Origin: Flavobacteriales bacterium
GTDB lineage: Bacteria > Bacteroidota > Bacteroidia > Flavobacteriales_D > Parvicellaceae
Reading direction: 5' to 3'
DNA length: 64,000 nucleotides
Assembly: GCA_025210295.1 (NCBI GenBank)
Contig: JAOASC010000033.1
Coordinates: 124,001 to 188,000, forward strand
In this document: piece by piece, positions 55,501 through 63,936 of the stretch
Layout: each line of letters starts with the position of its first letter
Position numbering within the stretch: the first letter of the stretch is position 1
The notes under the pieces: generated by a model
Seen by the model: the letters and a program-made list of their open reading frames with translations, nothing else
Database searches by the model: none
Told to the model about the DNA's origin: nothing
Program-made: the position numbers and the translations under genes

Positions 55501-56055
55501 AATGTTAATATTGTTGTTTCATCAGCTCCAACTGCAGCTTTTGCACCATTGAGTAATCCTATATATTTACCAAACGCAACGGCTTATTTTGTTAATAATT
55601 CAAGTAGTGCTAATAACTACCATTGGGACTTTGGTAATGGTGCGACATCTAACGATGAGTCACCATGGACGATTTATTCAACTGCTGGAACCTATACGGT
55701 TACCCTTATTGTCGATAATGGAGTTTGTGGTAGTGATACAGCTACGTTTGATGTGGAAGTAGTAAATAATGTAGGAGTCAATGATTTATTAGCACCTGCT
55801 CAAGGACTTAGGTATTATCCTAATCCCTTTAATGTTGATCTAACTCTTGAGTTTATTGCTGAGCAACCAGAAAAGATCAAGCTTGAGGTTTATAATGTTA
55901 TTGGAGAGCTTGTTGTAGAAAAAATGATTGAAGTCAATAAAGGGGCTAACCTTGTGATGTTAAATGATGCTTTAAAGCACTTGTCAAAAGGAAGTTATTA
56001 CATGGTGTTGATGACTCAATCTGGGAATTTTGGTCAAAAAATCATAAAAAAATGA
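52597..56055 (+). CDS. T9SS type A multidomain GH18 protein (chitinase-like)
   Basis: 1152-residue exported protein. Signal peptide (to FSQ, 19); GH18 domain (about 60-385) of the YaaH-like type with HGVNIDFEG, the catalytic pair D164 and E166 present while the earlier D positions are H and N; CUB domain (about 392-492; NFDFLYVYDGP); a lectin-like concanavalin fold (about 535-730); a fibronectin-like stretch (about 770-890); two PKD domains (about 895-990 and 990-1065; YHWDFGNGAT); and a type A sorting domain (about 1070-1152; RYYPNPFNVDL). The mix suggests a surface enzyme acting on glycans such as chitin or peptidoglycan; the substrate is inferred. Confidence 0.9.
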   Translation: MTKFSLIFALLLPVFLFSQSIHQQQSSYYSSVGKTCDWYENNTVAAAPIARAKSSCNLNKIVYGWHPYWMGNSYQNYDWDLLSHFSFFSYEVNASSGNANSTHGFATSSAVTAAINSGNTKVTLCVTLFNDHNTFLNSSSSKQTLITNLINLIQNRGAHGVNIDFEGLPSNQKTNFANFMVDLANQMHAAVPNSHVSTVLYAVDWNDVFDFSIMNAAVDHYIIMGYDYYWSGSNTTGPNDPLFHFGSNYNYTLSKSVTYYLDKGCPKNKLVLGLPYYGRQWSTTSTNVPASTVGSGTPVLYKDLMTNSSGNYSVGNHQYDNDSYTDIYVFNSGGTKQCFITKDTGMRKRLELINNTGIAGMGIWALGYDDGYTTFWSAIEDYLTDCAEQPCPGELHDFGGPTRDYYNDEDYTWTIAPPNAGSITVNFSSFSLENNFDFLYVYDGPNTSSPQIAGSPFTGTSIPASFTSSLGALTFRFTSDGGNTSTGFNGTYTCANGSTVPTTTISSNNQWKTADFNTSFTDQDNVGVTDSFYLVADFDGAEWRANPLKGFLYEKFDLASLHTDWTTHVGTWNVVSNELKQTNETSSNTNVSLPISQANQYEYLYEWKGKIEGTGTNRRFGMHFFCDDASQTNRNNSYLVYWYPDQGKCRLHKATNNTLGFITETNVSFNAGSWYNFKVYYNPTTGVIKAYLDGVLTLSYTDSSPLQSGNSVALRTGEAVGYFDDIKVFKSRGSNASITVGSPTDDIRYQNPNPSTPSGRIESIVLDGNENWSTTAVQLENVDWTAPNSVTINDGPNADINTFNTPNQIQANWTASSDGESGLLEYLYAVGTASGGTDVVNWTSNGTNVSMTHTGLTLVNGTTYYVSVKAVNNATLETALISSDGQTLQGSGGAPYADFSHSTTVICPGDSVQFINNSLNATTFSWSFGQGSPASSSLENPSVVFPNSGTYTVSLVAIGPGGTDITTQNVNIVVSSAPTAAFAPLSNPIYLPNATAYFVNNSSSANNYHWDFGNGATSNDESPWTIYSTAGTYTVTLIVDNGVCGSDTATFDVEVVNNVGVNDLLAPAQGLRYYPNPFNVDLTLEFIAEQPEKIKLEVYNVIGELVVEKMIEVNKGANLVMLNDALKHLSKGSYYMVLMTQSGNFGQKIIKK

Positions 56056-56164
56056 TATTGCTATAGAAAAAAGCATAAAAAAGTGAGAAAAATCATTGTT
56101 TTTTCATAAAAAATTATAACTTAGTCTCTTTCATGGAAAGGCTACCCCAGCAAAACCCCTTTTT

Positions 56165-58411
56165 ATGAAGTATCTAGGTCTTATAGTAGTTTTTTTATTA
56201 GTTGTTAGTATCAACAGCTTTTTTGGACAAGTAATTGTTTCTTCTTCGCCAGAAGCATCTTGTGATGGAAGTCCAGTTACACTTAGTGCTACAGCTCCTA
56301 CGAACTGTTCTGTATATTCAAATTCAACAATAACTTTTGCTCCACAGGCTGTTTCAGGTTCTGCAACAACAGTTTCTTTATCGGATGATGTAGTTTCGGG
56401 CTTGTTGCCAATAGGTTTTACATTTAACTTCTTTTGTAATGATTATACACAATTTAGAATTTCTTCTAATGGCTTTATTACATTTAATAATAGTGGTTCT
56501 AATGGTTGTTGCTCTGGGCAGAATTTACCAAATGGCTCGAACCCCAACAATTTAATTGCTTTTGCTTGGGAAGATTTAGATCCTGGTAATGGAGGTCAGC
56601 CAACTGAAAACCTTATTCGTTATGAAACGATAGGGACAGCTCCTAATCGAATTTTAATTGTCGACTTTTTTAATGTCGATCATTATCCTAATAATAACAA
56701 TGTAACAGTTCAATTGCTCTTATACGAGACAACCAATGCCATAGAAATTCATACTACTACAATGCCTAGTGATGGCGGTCGACATACAATGGGAATTGAA
56801 AATGCGGATGGAACTGTAGCTTATACTGTGGCTGGAAGAAATCGTTCGAATTGGTCAGCGGCTAATGAGGGAATCCGTTTTGTTCCAATAGCTTGTACAG
56901 GAATTACCTATGATTGGCAAAGTCCATTAGGAACGAGTATTGGCTCTGGAAGTTCGATTGTTGTTTCTCCAAGTGTGCCAACTACTTATTATGCTGTTGT
57001 AAATAGTTCTTGTGGAACGGAGACAGCATCTAGAAATATTAATGTGTTATCTATTGATGCAGGGAATGATCAGTGTACAGGAGGTGGAACGATAACTTTG
57101 TATCCGAATACTACTTTTCCAACAACTTGTGATGATTATGATATTACGACTGTTGCTTTTGCCCCACAGACAGTTTCAGGTTCTGCTACAACAGTCTCTT
57201 TATCGGATGATGCAATGTCGGGTGCTTTACCAATAGGGTTTACGTTTAATTATTTTTGTAACGATTATACTCAGTTTTATTTGTCTTCCAATGGTTTTAT
57301 TTCATTTAGCTCCGGACAGCCTAATGGCTGTTGCTCTGGTCAAAATATCCCCAATGCCTCAGCGCCTAATAATTTAATTGCTTTTGCTTGGGAAGATCCA
57401 GATCCAGGAAATGGAGGACAGCCAGCTGAAAACCTGCTTCGATATGAAACGATAGGAACAGCTCCCAATCGAATTTTAATTGTTGACTATTTTAACGTCG
57501 ATCATTATCCCAATGGAAATAATATGACTGTTCAGTTGTTACTGTACGAAAGTAATAGTTCTATTGAGGTTCATACCACGACAATGCCTACAGATGGAGG
57601 TGATCATACTATGGGAATAGAAAATTTAGATGGAACAACAGCATTTACTGTTGCTGGTCGAAATGCTGCGAGCTGGTCTTCTTCTAATGAGGGAATTCGT
57701 TTTTCTCAAAAAAATGGGTCTGTTGTTTCTTGGTCTCCCCCAGCAGGGTTGTCTAGTACCACTGTATTAAACCCTTTGGCTTCACCTGCAACAAGTACAG
57801 ATTACACTATTACTTTGGACGACGGTAATGGTTGTGTTTTGAGTGACGTTGTTAACGTTAGTCCAGCCTGTCCATTACCAATAGAATTGGTTGGGTTTTC
57901 AGGCGAATGTGTTGATGACGGTATTCATTTTAATTGGACTACTGCATCAGAAATTAATAATGATTATTACACCATAGAACGCTATGATGAATACAGCGGG
58001 AAATGGATTGGTGTGGCACAAATAGAAGGTGCTGGAAATAGTAATGAGTTTTTGTCCTATGATTTTCTAGTTACAACAATAGATAAAGGAGGATATTTCC
58101 GTTTAAAGCAGACGGATTTTGATGGAGAGTATGAATACTCATCTGTAGAATATATCTCCTGTGATCATCAGCACGTAGAAGTAAGAGGTTTTCCTAATCC
58201 TACAGCAGGAGAGTTTGTTGTTTTGATTGATGATCAAGATTTAAGATTTGCCGAGATTTCGATATATGATGCGCTAGGGGAAGTGGTACTTCATCAAGGA
58301 ACACAAGAAAGTAAAACAACATTAGAGGTGTCGATGCTGAAAAAAGGCGTTTATAACGTAAATGTGGTTACGAAATACTATTCAAAAGTGTTGCGTTTAG
58401 TGAAGTTGTAG
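56165..58411 (+). CDS. T9SS type A protein with an internal tandem domain duplication
   Basis: 748 residues with a signal peptide ending FFGQ (22). A domain of about 185 residues occurs twice (about 55-240 and 330-515), each with GSATTVSLSDD, GFTFN, FCNDYTQF, GCCSGQN and EGIRF at matching places. The copies are about four-fifths identical. An Ig-like segment with the Cys-containing GTETASRNINV joins them. The type A sorting domain is about 675-748 (FPNPTAGEFVVLI, LKKGVYNVNVVT). The domain recalls the aromatic/NGF-type beta folds of other T9SS proteins but I cannot name it. Confidence 0.88.
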   Translation: MKYLGLIVVFLLVVSINSFFGQVIVSSSPEASCDGSPVTLSATAPTNCSVYSNSTITFAPQAVSGSATTVSLSDDVVSGLLPIGFTFNFFCNDYTQFRISSNGFITFNNSGSNGCCSGQNLPNGSNPNNLIAFAWEDLDPGNGGQPTENLIRYETIGTAPNRILIVDFFNVDHYPNNNNVTVQLLLYETTNAIEIHTTTMPSDGGRHTMGIENADGTVAYTVAGRNRSNWSAANEGIRFVPIACTGITYDWQSPLGTSIGSGSSIVVSPSVPTTYYAVVNSSCGTETASRNINVLSIDAGNDQCTGGGTITLYPNTTFPTTCDDYDITTVAFAPQTVSGSATTVSLSDDAMSGALPIGFTFNYFCNDYTQFYLSSNGFISFSSGQPNGCCSGQNIPNASAPNNLIAFAWEDPDPGNGGQPAENLLRYETIGTAPNRILIVDYFNVDHYPNGNNMTVQLLLYESNSSIEVHTTTMPTDGGDHTMGIENLDGTTAFTVAGRNAASWSSSNEGIRFSQKNGSVVSWSPPAGLSSTTVLNPLASPATSTDYTITLDDGNGCVLSDVVNVSPACPLPIELVGFSGECVDDGIHFNWTTASEINNDYYTIERYDEYSGKWIGVAQIEGAGNSNEFLSYDFLVTTIDKGGYFRLKQTDFDGEYEYSSVEYISCDHQHVEVRGFPNPTAGEFVVLIDDQDLRFAEISIYDALGEVVLHQGTQESKTTLEVSMLKKGVYNVNVVTKYYSKVLRLVKL
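56329..57707 (+). repeat. Two coding copies of a ~560-bp direct repeat (domain duplication)
   Basis: First copy about 56329-56886, second about 57149-57707, in frame within the T9SS gene. Long stretches match at both the DNA and protein level, including the GCCSGQN double-Cys motif. Confidence 0.85.
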
Positions 58412-58412
58412 T

Positions 58413-59720
58413 TTAAAACTGAAAAGAGGTTTTTGTGTTTACCGTAGCTTTTAACTCATGTAAAATTGAAAAGAGGCCAAAATATGCTCTGTTGATATAT
58501 AGGATATGTCTAGAACCTCTTGCAGCACCATTTTTCCTTACATCTTTACTCTTCGATAGTTCTTCTCCTTTCGCATATATTTTGTTGAAGTAATCTTCAT
58601 CTGAGAAGTCAAAAGACTCTACAGTAAAAGGGTAGATTAGCAAATGAAGAGATTCTTTGAAAATATTAAAGAAGAAAGTTTTGGCTTGAGCTGTATCGTC
58701 TTCGTATAAGAATTCAAGGTAATAGAAAAGTTTTCTTAGCTTTTCATCATTGTTAAAGTACTCTGGGTTGATTAACTGGAAATAGTTTTGGTAAAACTCT
58801 TCAGGGATGTGTTTTACACAACCAAAATCTAATACTCCAATGTTGCCTTGTTCATCAAATAGAAAGTTTCCAGGGTGAGGATCTGCGTGGATTGCTTTAA
58901 GATTGTTAACATGAAAATCGTACATGTCCCATAAATGCTGCCCAGCTTTATTTCTTACTTCTTGAGAAGGGTTGGTTTTTAAAAACTGATCCAAGTGCAT
59001 TCCATCGAGCCAGTCCATTGTTAGGACTCTTTTTGCAGAAAGCTCGGGGTAATACTTCGGAAACCTAATGCCTTGTAAATTACTGCTGGCTTCACTTATT
59101 TCTATCGATTGCTTTAGTTCTAGTTCATAATCTGTTTCCTCCAATAATTTACTTTCAACTTCTTCAAAGTATCTTTTGACTTCCTTTTCCTTTAAGCCAA
59201 GCATTTTCATTGCGATTGGTTTAACCATAGTAAGGTCGGAGTGAACACTTTCTGCAACGCCAGGATATTGAACTTTAACGGCAAGCTTTTTTCCATCTTT
59301 CTCGGCTAAGTGAACCTGTCCAATCGAAGCAGCATTAACTGCATTTTTAGAAAAAGAATCAAATAATTCGGTAGGAGTTTTAGCAAAGAGCTGTCTAAAT
59401 GTTTTCACAACAAGAGGATAAGATAAAGGAGGAGCGCTATACTGGGCTAATGAGAATTTGTCGATCATCGCTTTAGGGAGCGTATTCTTGTCCATACTCA
59501 TGATTTGAGCAACTTTTAAAGCGCTTCCTTTGAGTTCACTTAGTGAATTGTAGATGTCTTCAGCATTGTCTTTGTCTAGTTGTTCTTTGGCTTCTTCTTT
59601 GTCTCCAACAGCAGATTTGGCGTAGTATTTTACATAATTTCCTCCTAGTTTTGCTCCAGTAGAAATTAGTTTAGCTGCTCGTTTGACTTTGCTTGTTGGG
59701 ATTTTATTTTGCTCTTTCAT
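58413..59720 (-). CDS. ABC1 kinase family protein (AarF/UbiB-like)
   Basis: 435-residue atypical kinase-like protein. The ABC1 core is visible as KLAVKVQYPGVAESV, MDWLDGMHLDQFLKT and HADPHPGNFLFDEQGNIGVLDFGCVKH. UbiB-type proteins support quinone biosynthesis or lipid handling. The N-terminal KxGQ-like region is present as SALKVAQIMS. Encoded just downstream of a TetR-like regulator gene on the same strand with a palindrome in the intervening promoter. No ubiquinone genes lie nearby. Confidence 0.9.
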   Translation of the reverse strand: MKEQNKIPTSKVKRAAKLISTGAKLGGNYVKYYAKSAVGDKEEAKEQLDKDNAEDIYNSLSELKGSALKVAQIMSMDKNTLPKAMIDKFSLAQYSAPPLSYPLVVKTFRQLFAKTPTELFDSFSKNAVNAASIGQVHLAEKDGKKLAVKVQYPGVAESVHSDLTMVKPIAMKMLGLKEKEVKRYFEEVESKLLEETDYELELKQSIEISEASSNLQGIRFPKYYPELSAKRVLTMDWLDGMHLDQFLKTNPSQEVRNKAGQHLWDMYDFHVNNLKAIHADPHPGNFLFDEQGNIGVLDFGCVKHIPEEFYQNYFQLINPEYFNNDEKLRKLFYYLEFLYEDDTAQAKTFFFNIFKESLHLLIYPFTVESFDFSDEDYFNKIYAKGEELSKSKDVRKNGAARGSRHILYINRAYFGLFSILHELKATVNTKTSFQF

Positions 59721-59733
59721 GCTGAAAAATATT

Positions 59734-59747
59734 TAGGGAACTCCCTA
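59734..59747. promoter_or_regulatory. Candidate operator palindrome between the TetR-like and ABC1 genes
   Basis: TAGGGAACTCCCTA, arms of six bases with a 2-base centre. It lies immediately downstream of a minus-strand -7 element (TAACTTTA, 59748-59755), so it would span the start site of the ABC1 kinase gene. A TetR-type regulator is encoded just upstream, making it a natural candidate binder. Confidence 0.45.
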
Positions 59748-59755
59748 TAAAGTTA
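59748..59755 (-). promoter_or_regulatory. -7 element for the ABC1 kinase gene
   Basis: TAACTTTA on the minus strand, differing from TAnnTTTG in the last base. It lies 27 bases upstream of the ABC1 ATG. A CTG, a near match to TTG, is 20 bases upstream. Confidence 0.35.
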
Positions 59756-59815
59756 CAAAATAAAAGATTCTAATTCAGTTTAGAATTTGTTAAATTAACA
59801 AGAATTAAGAACAAT

Positions 59816-60472
59816 TTAGTAGGCCTTGTTTTGGTAAGCAAATTTCAGAAAGTCGATTAATAAATCTATTGGTCCTTTTTTTAATAGTTCAAAAATCAAA
59901 GCACTTGTTTTTTCAATGGCAGCATCGGTCGTTTGAAAGTCATTACTTTCATCGTTGATCCAAACTCTTAAAATGTATAAAAACTGCCCCCAAAAAACTT
60001 CATCGTATTTTTCTGTAATAATTGGTCGAGTCGCGATTTCCTCAGTTTCGAGTCCTTTGCTTACAATTTCTTTAGTCCAGTTGTTGTATAAAGTTCTAAA
60101 GGTCGTTAAGCTCTTTGGGCGAAATTCTTTACGGCTAAGTTCTCCAACTTTTAAAACGATAAAGCTTCTATTTTGTTTAAAGACCTCGATAATTGTGTAA
60201 AGAAATGATAGTACTTTTTCGTGGGAAGAATACGAGGGGAACTCTGCATCTTGGTTTAAGGCATGGAGCGTTTCGTTAAAGAAATGCTCCCAAATACTGC
60301 TTTCTAGTACTTTGAAAGAATTGAATACAGCATAAAAATCAGTTTCACTAATTTCTAGCTGTTCACAAAAAGCGAAAACTGTTACAGGAGGTTTTCCGTT
60401 TCTAAGCAAATACAAAATGTACTCATTTTGTAGTAGTGCCTTCAAATCAATATTTTCAATTTCTTCATTCAT
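59816..60472 (-). CDS. TetR-like transcriptional regulator
   Basis: 218 residues. The N-terminal helix-turn-helix (about 25-60; PVTVFAFCEQLEISETDFYAVFNS) is followed by a helical ligand/dimer domain. It is divergent from the PP2C gene (115 bp) and lies 95 bp upstream of the ABC1 kinase gene on the same strand. The pairing suggests it controls the kinase gene or both; the signal is unknown. Confidence 0.78.
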   Translation of the reverse strand: MNEEIENIDLKALLQNEYILYLLRNGKPPVTVFAFCEQLEISETDFYAVFNSFKVLESSIWEHFFNETLHALNQDAEFPSYSSHEKVLSFLYTIIEVFKQNRSFIVLKVGELSRKEFRPKSLTTFRTLYNNWTKEIVSKGLETEEIATRPIITEKYDEVFWGQFLYILRVWINDESNDFQTTDAAIEKTSALIFELLKKGPIDLLIDFLKFAYQNKAY

Positions 60473-60587
60473 TGAGCTGAAGCAAAAGTAAGACGGAGTT
60501 TTGATATTTACTAATAAAGTTTCCTAAAGTTTAAGACCTTTGTGTTTTCAAATACTTATATTTGTTACCTAACCTACTCTATAAGGA

Positions 60588-61829
60588 ATGCCTGAACAAA
60601 AGTTAAAATCATTAAGACAACGATTGGAACTAAAGGAATTTAAACTGAATTCCTTGTTAGAAATTACTACTGCAATTAACGAAAATTTTTCGATAGATAA
60701 GCTCATTAAAATCTACGAATACATTCTTAGGGAGCAATTAGGGATAACTAAATTGGCGTTGTATAACAATAATACTGATGAATGGAATACCCTGCTAAGA
60801 TATGGAGCAAAAGGCTTAGCAAAAAAAATAGATGTAGAGAGAGATTTATTACACATCAAAGAGATAACAGTTATTGAATCTTCATCAAATCCTGCTTTAA
60901 ATTCTTTTGATATAGCGATTCCGGTTTTACATAAGAATTTTCCATTAGCTTTTTTGTTGATAGGAGACTTAGAAGAAGAGGATATTATGATGAGTGCTAT
61001 GGCAAGTAATATGCCTTTTATTCAAACGTTAACCAATATTATTATGGTGGCGATAGAGAACAAGAGGTTTGCAAATAAAAGTATAGCGCAAGAATTAACC
61101 AATAAAGAGTTAGAGGTTGCTGCTCAAATGCAAGCCATGTTGTTGCCCTCTAATCTGCCTTCTAATAATAGAATTGAGGTGGGGGCATTGTATGAAAGTT
61201 TACAGTTAATAGGTGGGGATTATTACGATTTTATAAAGCTAAACAATGAGGAGTTTGTTTTCTGTATTGCAGATGTAAGTGGAAAGGGAATACCTGCTGC
61301 GCTCTTGATGAGTAATTTTCAGGCTAATTTAAGAGCGAATGTCAAGTATAATCACCATCAGTTGTCAATGGAAGATTTGATTGTTGAGTTAAACAAAAAC
61401 GTGAATGATGCTGCTCAAGGAGAAAAGTTTATTACATTCTTCTTTGCTTATTATAACTGTACAACACGGACATTAAAATACGTTAATGCTGGGCATAATC
61501 ATCCAATATTGTTTAATGGAGGGCAAACAGAAGATCTGGGTAAAGGGTGTATTGGTTTAGGAATGTTTGATGAAATTCCTCATATAGATGTTGGAGTTGT
61601 CGAAATTGAGCCAAACAGTATGTTGGTTTGTTTTACAGATGGCTTGGTAGAGTTGGAAAATGCTGAAGGAGAACAATTTGAAACTGAACGTTTAAAACAG
61701 ATCGTTTCGGAAAATAACCATTTAAAAATTAATGAGTTAAATAAGTTGATCTTTTTGGAGTTAGATCGTTTTAAAGGGGATTTAAAGTATTTGGATGATA
61801 CAGCGATTTTAAGTTGTCGATTTTTTTAA
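60588..61829 (+). CDS. GAF-PP2C (SpoIIE-type) serine phosphatase
   Basis: 413-residue cytoplasmic signalling phosphatase. A short coiled-coil start precedes a GAF-like sensor domain (about 25-175). The PP2C/SpoIIE catalytic domain (about 195-413) has metal-binding Asp residues in GGDYYDFI, ADVSGKGIPAALLMS, VNAGHNHPIL and CFTDGLVELEN. Such enzymes usually dephosphorylate anti-sigma-factor antagonists, but none is encoded nearby. It is followed after 3 bp by the RDD gene. A TATATTTG element (60557-60564) may be the promoter. Confidence 0.9.
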   Translation: MPEQKLKSLRQRLELKEFKLNSLLEITTAINENFSIDKLIKIYEYILREQLGITKLALYNNNTDEWNTLLRYGAKGLAKKIDVERDLLHIKEITVIESSSNPALNSFDIAIPVLHKNFPLAFLLIGDLEEEDIMMSAMASNMPFIQTLTNIIMVAIENKRFANKSIAQELTNKELEVAAQMQAMLLPSNLPSNNRIEVGALYESLQLIGGDYYDFIKLNNEEFVFCIADVSGKGIPAALLMSNFQANLRANVKYNHHQLSMEDLIVELNKNVNDAAQGEKFITFFFAYYNCTTRTLKYVNAGHNHPILFNGGQTEDLGKGCIGLGMFDEIPHIDVGVVEIEPNSMLVCFTDGLVELENAEGEQFETERLKQIVSENNHLKINELNKLIFLELDRFKGDLKYLDDTAILSCRFF

Positions 61830-61832
61830 GAG

Positions 61833-62588
61833 ATGAAGAATATAGAAGTCATAACAGCTCATAATGTTGTAATTCAATATGAAATTGCACCAGTGTTCTA
61901 TCGAATTTTAGCTTTTCTATTGGATGCTTTGATCTTGTTTTTTTATTGGCTTTTTGCACTATTTTTAATGTCTGCATTTACAATAGGTAGTCTTAATTTT
62001 TTCGATGGAGCTGATAGTCTAGCGGTATTATTTTTTGTACTGCTTTTGATTCCAATGTTTTTCTATTCCTTTTTTATGGAAACGTTTTTTGCTGGGCAAA
62101 CAGTTGGAAAAATGGTGTTGGGATTAAGAGTGATCAATGTGAATGGCGCTACTCCTTCAATTGGAGATTTGTTCCTAAGGTGGAGTTTTCGATTGTTAGA
62201 AGTTGTTATCTCTGCAGGTAGTATAGCAATACTTTCTATGTTGGTTAATGAGAAAAAACAGCGTTTAGGAGGGATTGTCTCTAATACATTAGTGATTCAA
62301 TTAAAATCATCTAATTCCTACTCCATTAGAAATATTTTGTCCTTAAAAAGTATAGAGAATCATAAGGTAACTTATCCTAATGTTGTTCAATTTACAGATG
62401 AAGATGTTTTGTTAATCAAAAATTCGCTTGAACGCCAAAATAAGTTTAAAAACAAAGCACACAATGAAGTTTTATTGACGTTAAGTAAAAAATCATCTCA
62501 AAAGTTAAATCTTGAACAAGAGCCTAAAAATAAAATTAAGTTCTTAAAGACTATTGTTCAAGATTATGTTGTTTTAACAAGGTCTTAA
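61833..62588 (+). CDS. RDD family membrane protein
   Basis: 251 residues. The RDD domain (about 15-150) has three membrane segments, with the Arg and Asp in FYRILAFLLDALILF and GQTVGKMVLGLRVINVNGATPSI as markers. The C-terminal part (about 160-251) is cytoplasmic and charged. RDD proteins are linked to ion transport or stress but are poorly defined. Encoded 3 bp after the phosphatase gene, so they form an operon. Confidence 0.88.
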   Translation: MKNIEVITAHNVVIQYEIAPVFYRILAFLLDALILFFYWLFALFLMSAFTIGSLNFFDGADSLAVLFFVLLLIPMFFYSFFMETFFAGQTVGKMVLGLRVINVNGATPSIGDLFLRWSFRLLEVVISAGSIAILSMLVNEKKQRLGGIVSNTLVIQLKSSNSYSIRNILSLKSIENHKVTYPNVVQFTDEDVLLIKNSLERQNKFKNKAHNEVLLTLSKKSSQKLNLEQEPKNKIKFLKTIVQDYVVLTRS

Positions 62589-62591
62589 TGC

Positions 62592-63845
62592 TTACACTTG
62601 ACTAAGGGCTTGCTCTATATCCCAGATAATGTCATTATAATTCTCTACTCCTATTGAAAGTCTAACCAGTTTTTCTGAAATAAAGTTAGCTTTTTTATCC
62701 TCTTCAGAAACATCTATATGGGTCATAGTTGCAGGGTGTTCAGCTAAGCTTTCTGTGCTTCCCAGACTCACAGCAAGTTTGATTAGCTTTAATGCATTTA
62801 AAAATTTAAAAGCCTCTTTTTCGCCCCCTTTAATATTAAACGAAATCATTGCGCCTGCACTTTTATATTGCTTTTTATAAATGGCATAGTTTCTAGTGTC
62901 AGACTCTTTGATAAAACCGAGGTAATATACTTTTTCTACTTGTTCATGTTGTTTTAAGAATTCAGCCACCTTTTTAGCATTCTTTGCTTGAGCTTCCATT
63001 CGAACTTTTAGTGTTTCTAAGCTTCTCATCAATAACCAACCAGTCCATGGCCCGGTCATGTTTCCTAAAAATGTTCGCATTCCTTTTATGCGGGTCATTA
63101 ATTCTTTAGAACCTAAACAGGCTCCAGCAATAACATCGCTGTGCCCACCAATATATTTTGTTGCAGAATACAATACAAAATCGGCTCCATGTTCAATTGG
63201 GTGAGACCATAGTGGCCCCATGTAGGTGTTATCAACAGCAAGAAGCGCTTTTTTCTCTGGTGTGGAAAAAGAATCGCCGATTCTTTTACACATTTCAATA
63301 TCGATTAATGCATTGGTTGGGTTAGCTGGTGTTTCAATGTAAATAAGAGCTAGTTTATCAGCGTGCCCAGAATCTTTGATCAATTGGGTAATTTCTGCTT
63401 CAGTATGGTTAGTTTGAAAGTTCAATGTGTGAATACCATACTGTGTTAAGATGTTTTTAATGAAAAAACTTGTTCCTCCATATACAGGAGAACTGTATAA
63501 AAGGAGGTCTCCAGGTTTAAGGCATTCTAATAATACGGTTGAGATGGCTGCCATTCCACTTTCGAAAACAGCGCAGTCTTCTGCTTTATCCCATAGTGTT
63601 AACCTGTTTTCCAAGATTTCTAAATCAGGGTTGTTTAGTCGACTATAAATTAGCCCCATTTCTTCTTGCGCTTGTTTCTCTCTTAGTCCATAAGCAACTT
63701 CAAAGAATGCTTTACCTTCTTCAGCTGTTTGAAAAACAAAAGTAGAGGTTTGAAAAATAGGAGTTTTAATAGCGCCCTGTGATAGTTCTGGCTTATAACC
63801 ATAGGACATCATTAGGCTTTCAGGGTGAAGGTCTTTTTTATGCAT
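62592..63845 (-). CDS. Cys/Met-metabolism PLP enzyme (cystathionine gamma-synthase/lyase-like)
   Basis: About 417 residues from the ATG at 63845; the open frame begins 9 codons earlier. PLP-dependent enzyme of fold type I. The cofactor Lys is K230 in SATKYIGGHSD; FESGMAAIST, IETPANPTN and AVDNTYMGPLWSHP also match. It could be a methionine gamma-lyase, cystathionine gamma-lyase or O-acetylhomoserine sulfhydrylase; the local motifs do not decide. The gene pairs loosely with metF elsewhere in the window. Confidence 0.93.
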   Translation of the reverse strand: MHKKDLHPESLMMSYGYKPELSQGAIKTPIFQTSTFVFQTAEEGKAFFEVAYGLREKQAQEEMGLIYSRLNNPDLEILENRLTLWDKAEDCAVFESGMAAISTVLLECLKPGDLLLYSSPVYGGTSFFIKNILTQYGIHTLNFQTNHTEAEITQLIKDSGHADKLALIYIETPANPTNALIDIEMCKRIGDSFSTPEKKALLAVDNTYMGPLWSHPIEHGADFVLYSATKYIGGHSDVIAGACLGSKELMTRIKGMRTFLGNMTGPWTGWLLMRSLETLKVRMEAQAKNAKKVAEFLKQHEQVEKVYYLGFIKESDTRNYAIYKKQYKSAGAMISFNIKGGEKEAFKFLNALKLIKLAVSLGSTESLAEHPATMTHIDVSEEDKKANFISEKLVRLSIGVENYNDIIWDIEQALSQV

Positions 63846-63879
63846 TGTGTGTGTGTTTAGTTTAGATTGCAAAGATAAA

Positions 63880-63915
63880 AAAAGCCGATTTTAAATGGGA
63901 TTAAAATCGGCTTTT
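63880..63915 (-). terminator. Rho-independent terminator after the gene ending at 63937
   Basis: Perfect 15-base inverted repeat (63880-63894 with 63901-63915) around a 6-base loop, with a T-run on the minus-strand exit side. It lies 21 bases past the stop of the partial gene and ahead of the PLP-enzyme gene. Confidence 0.85.
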
Positions 63916-63936
63916 AATGTTATTTAGAAACTATAT

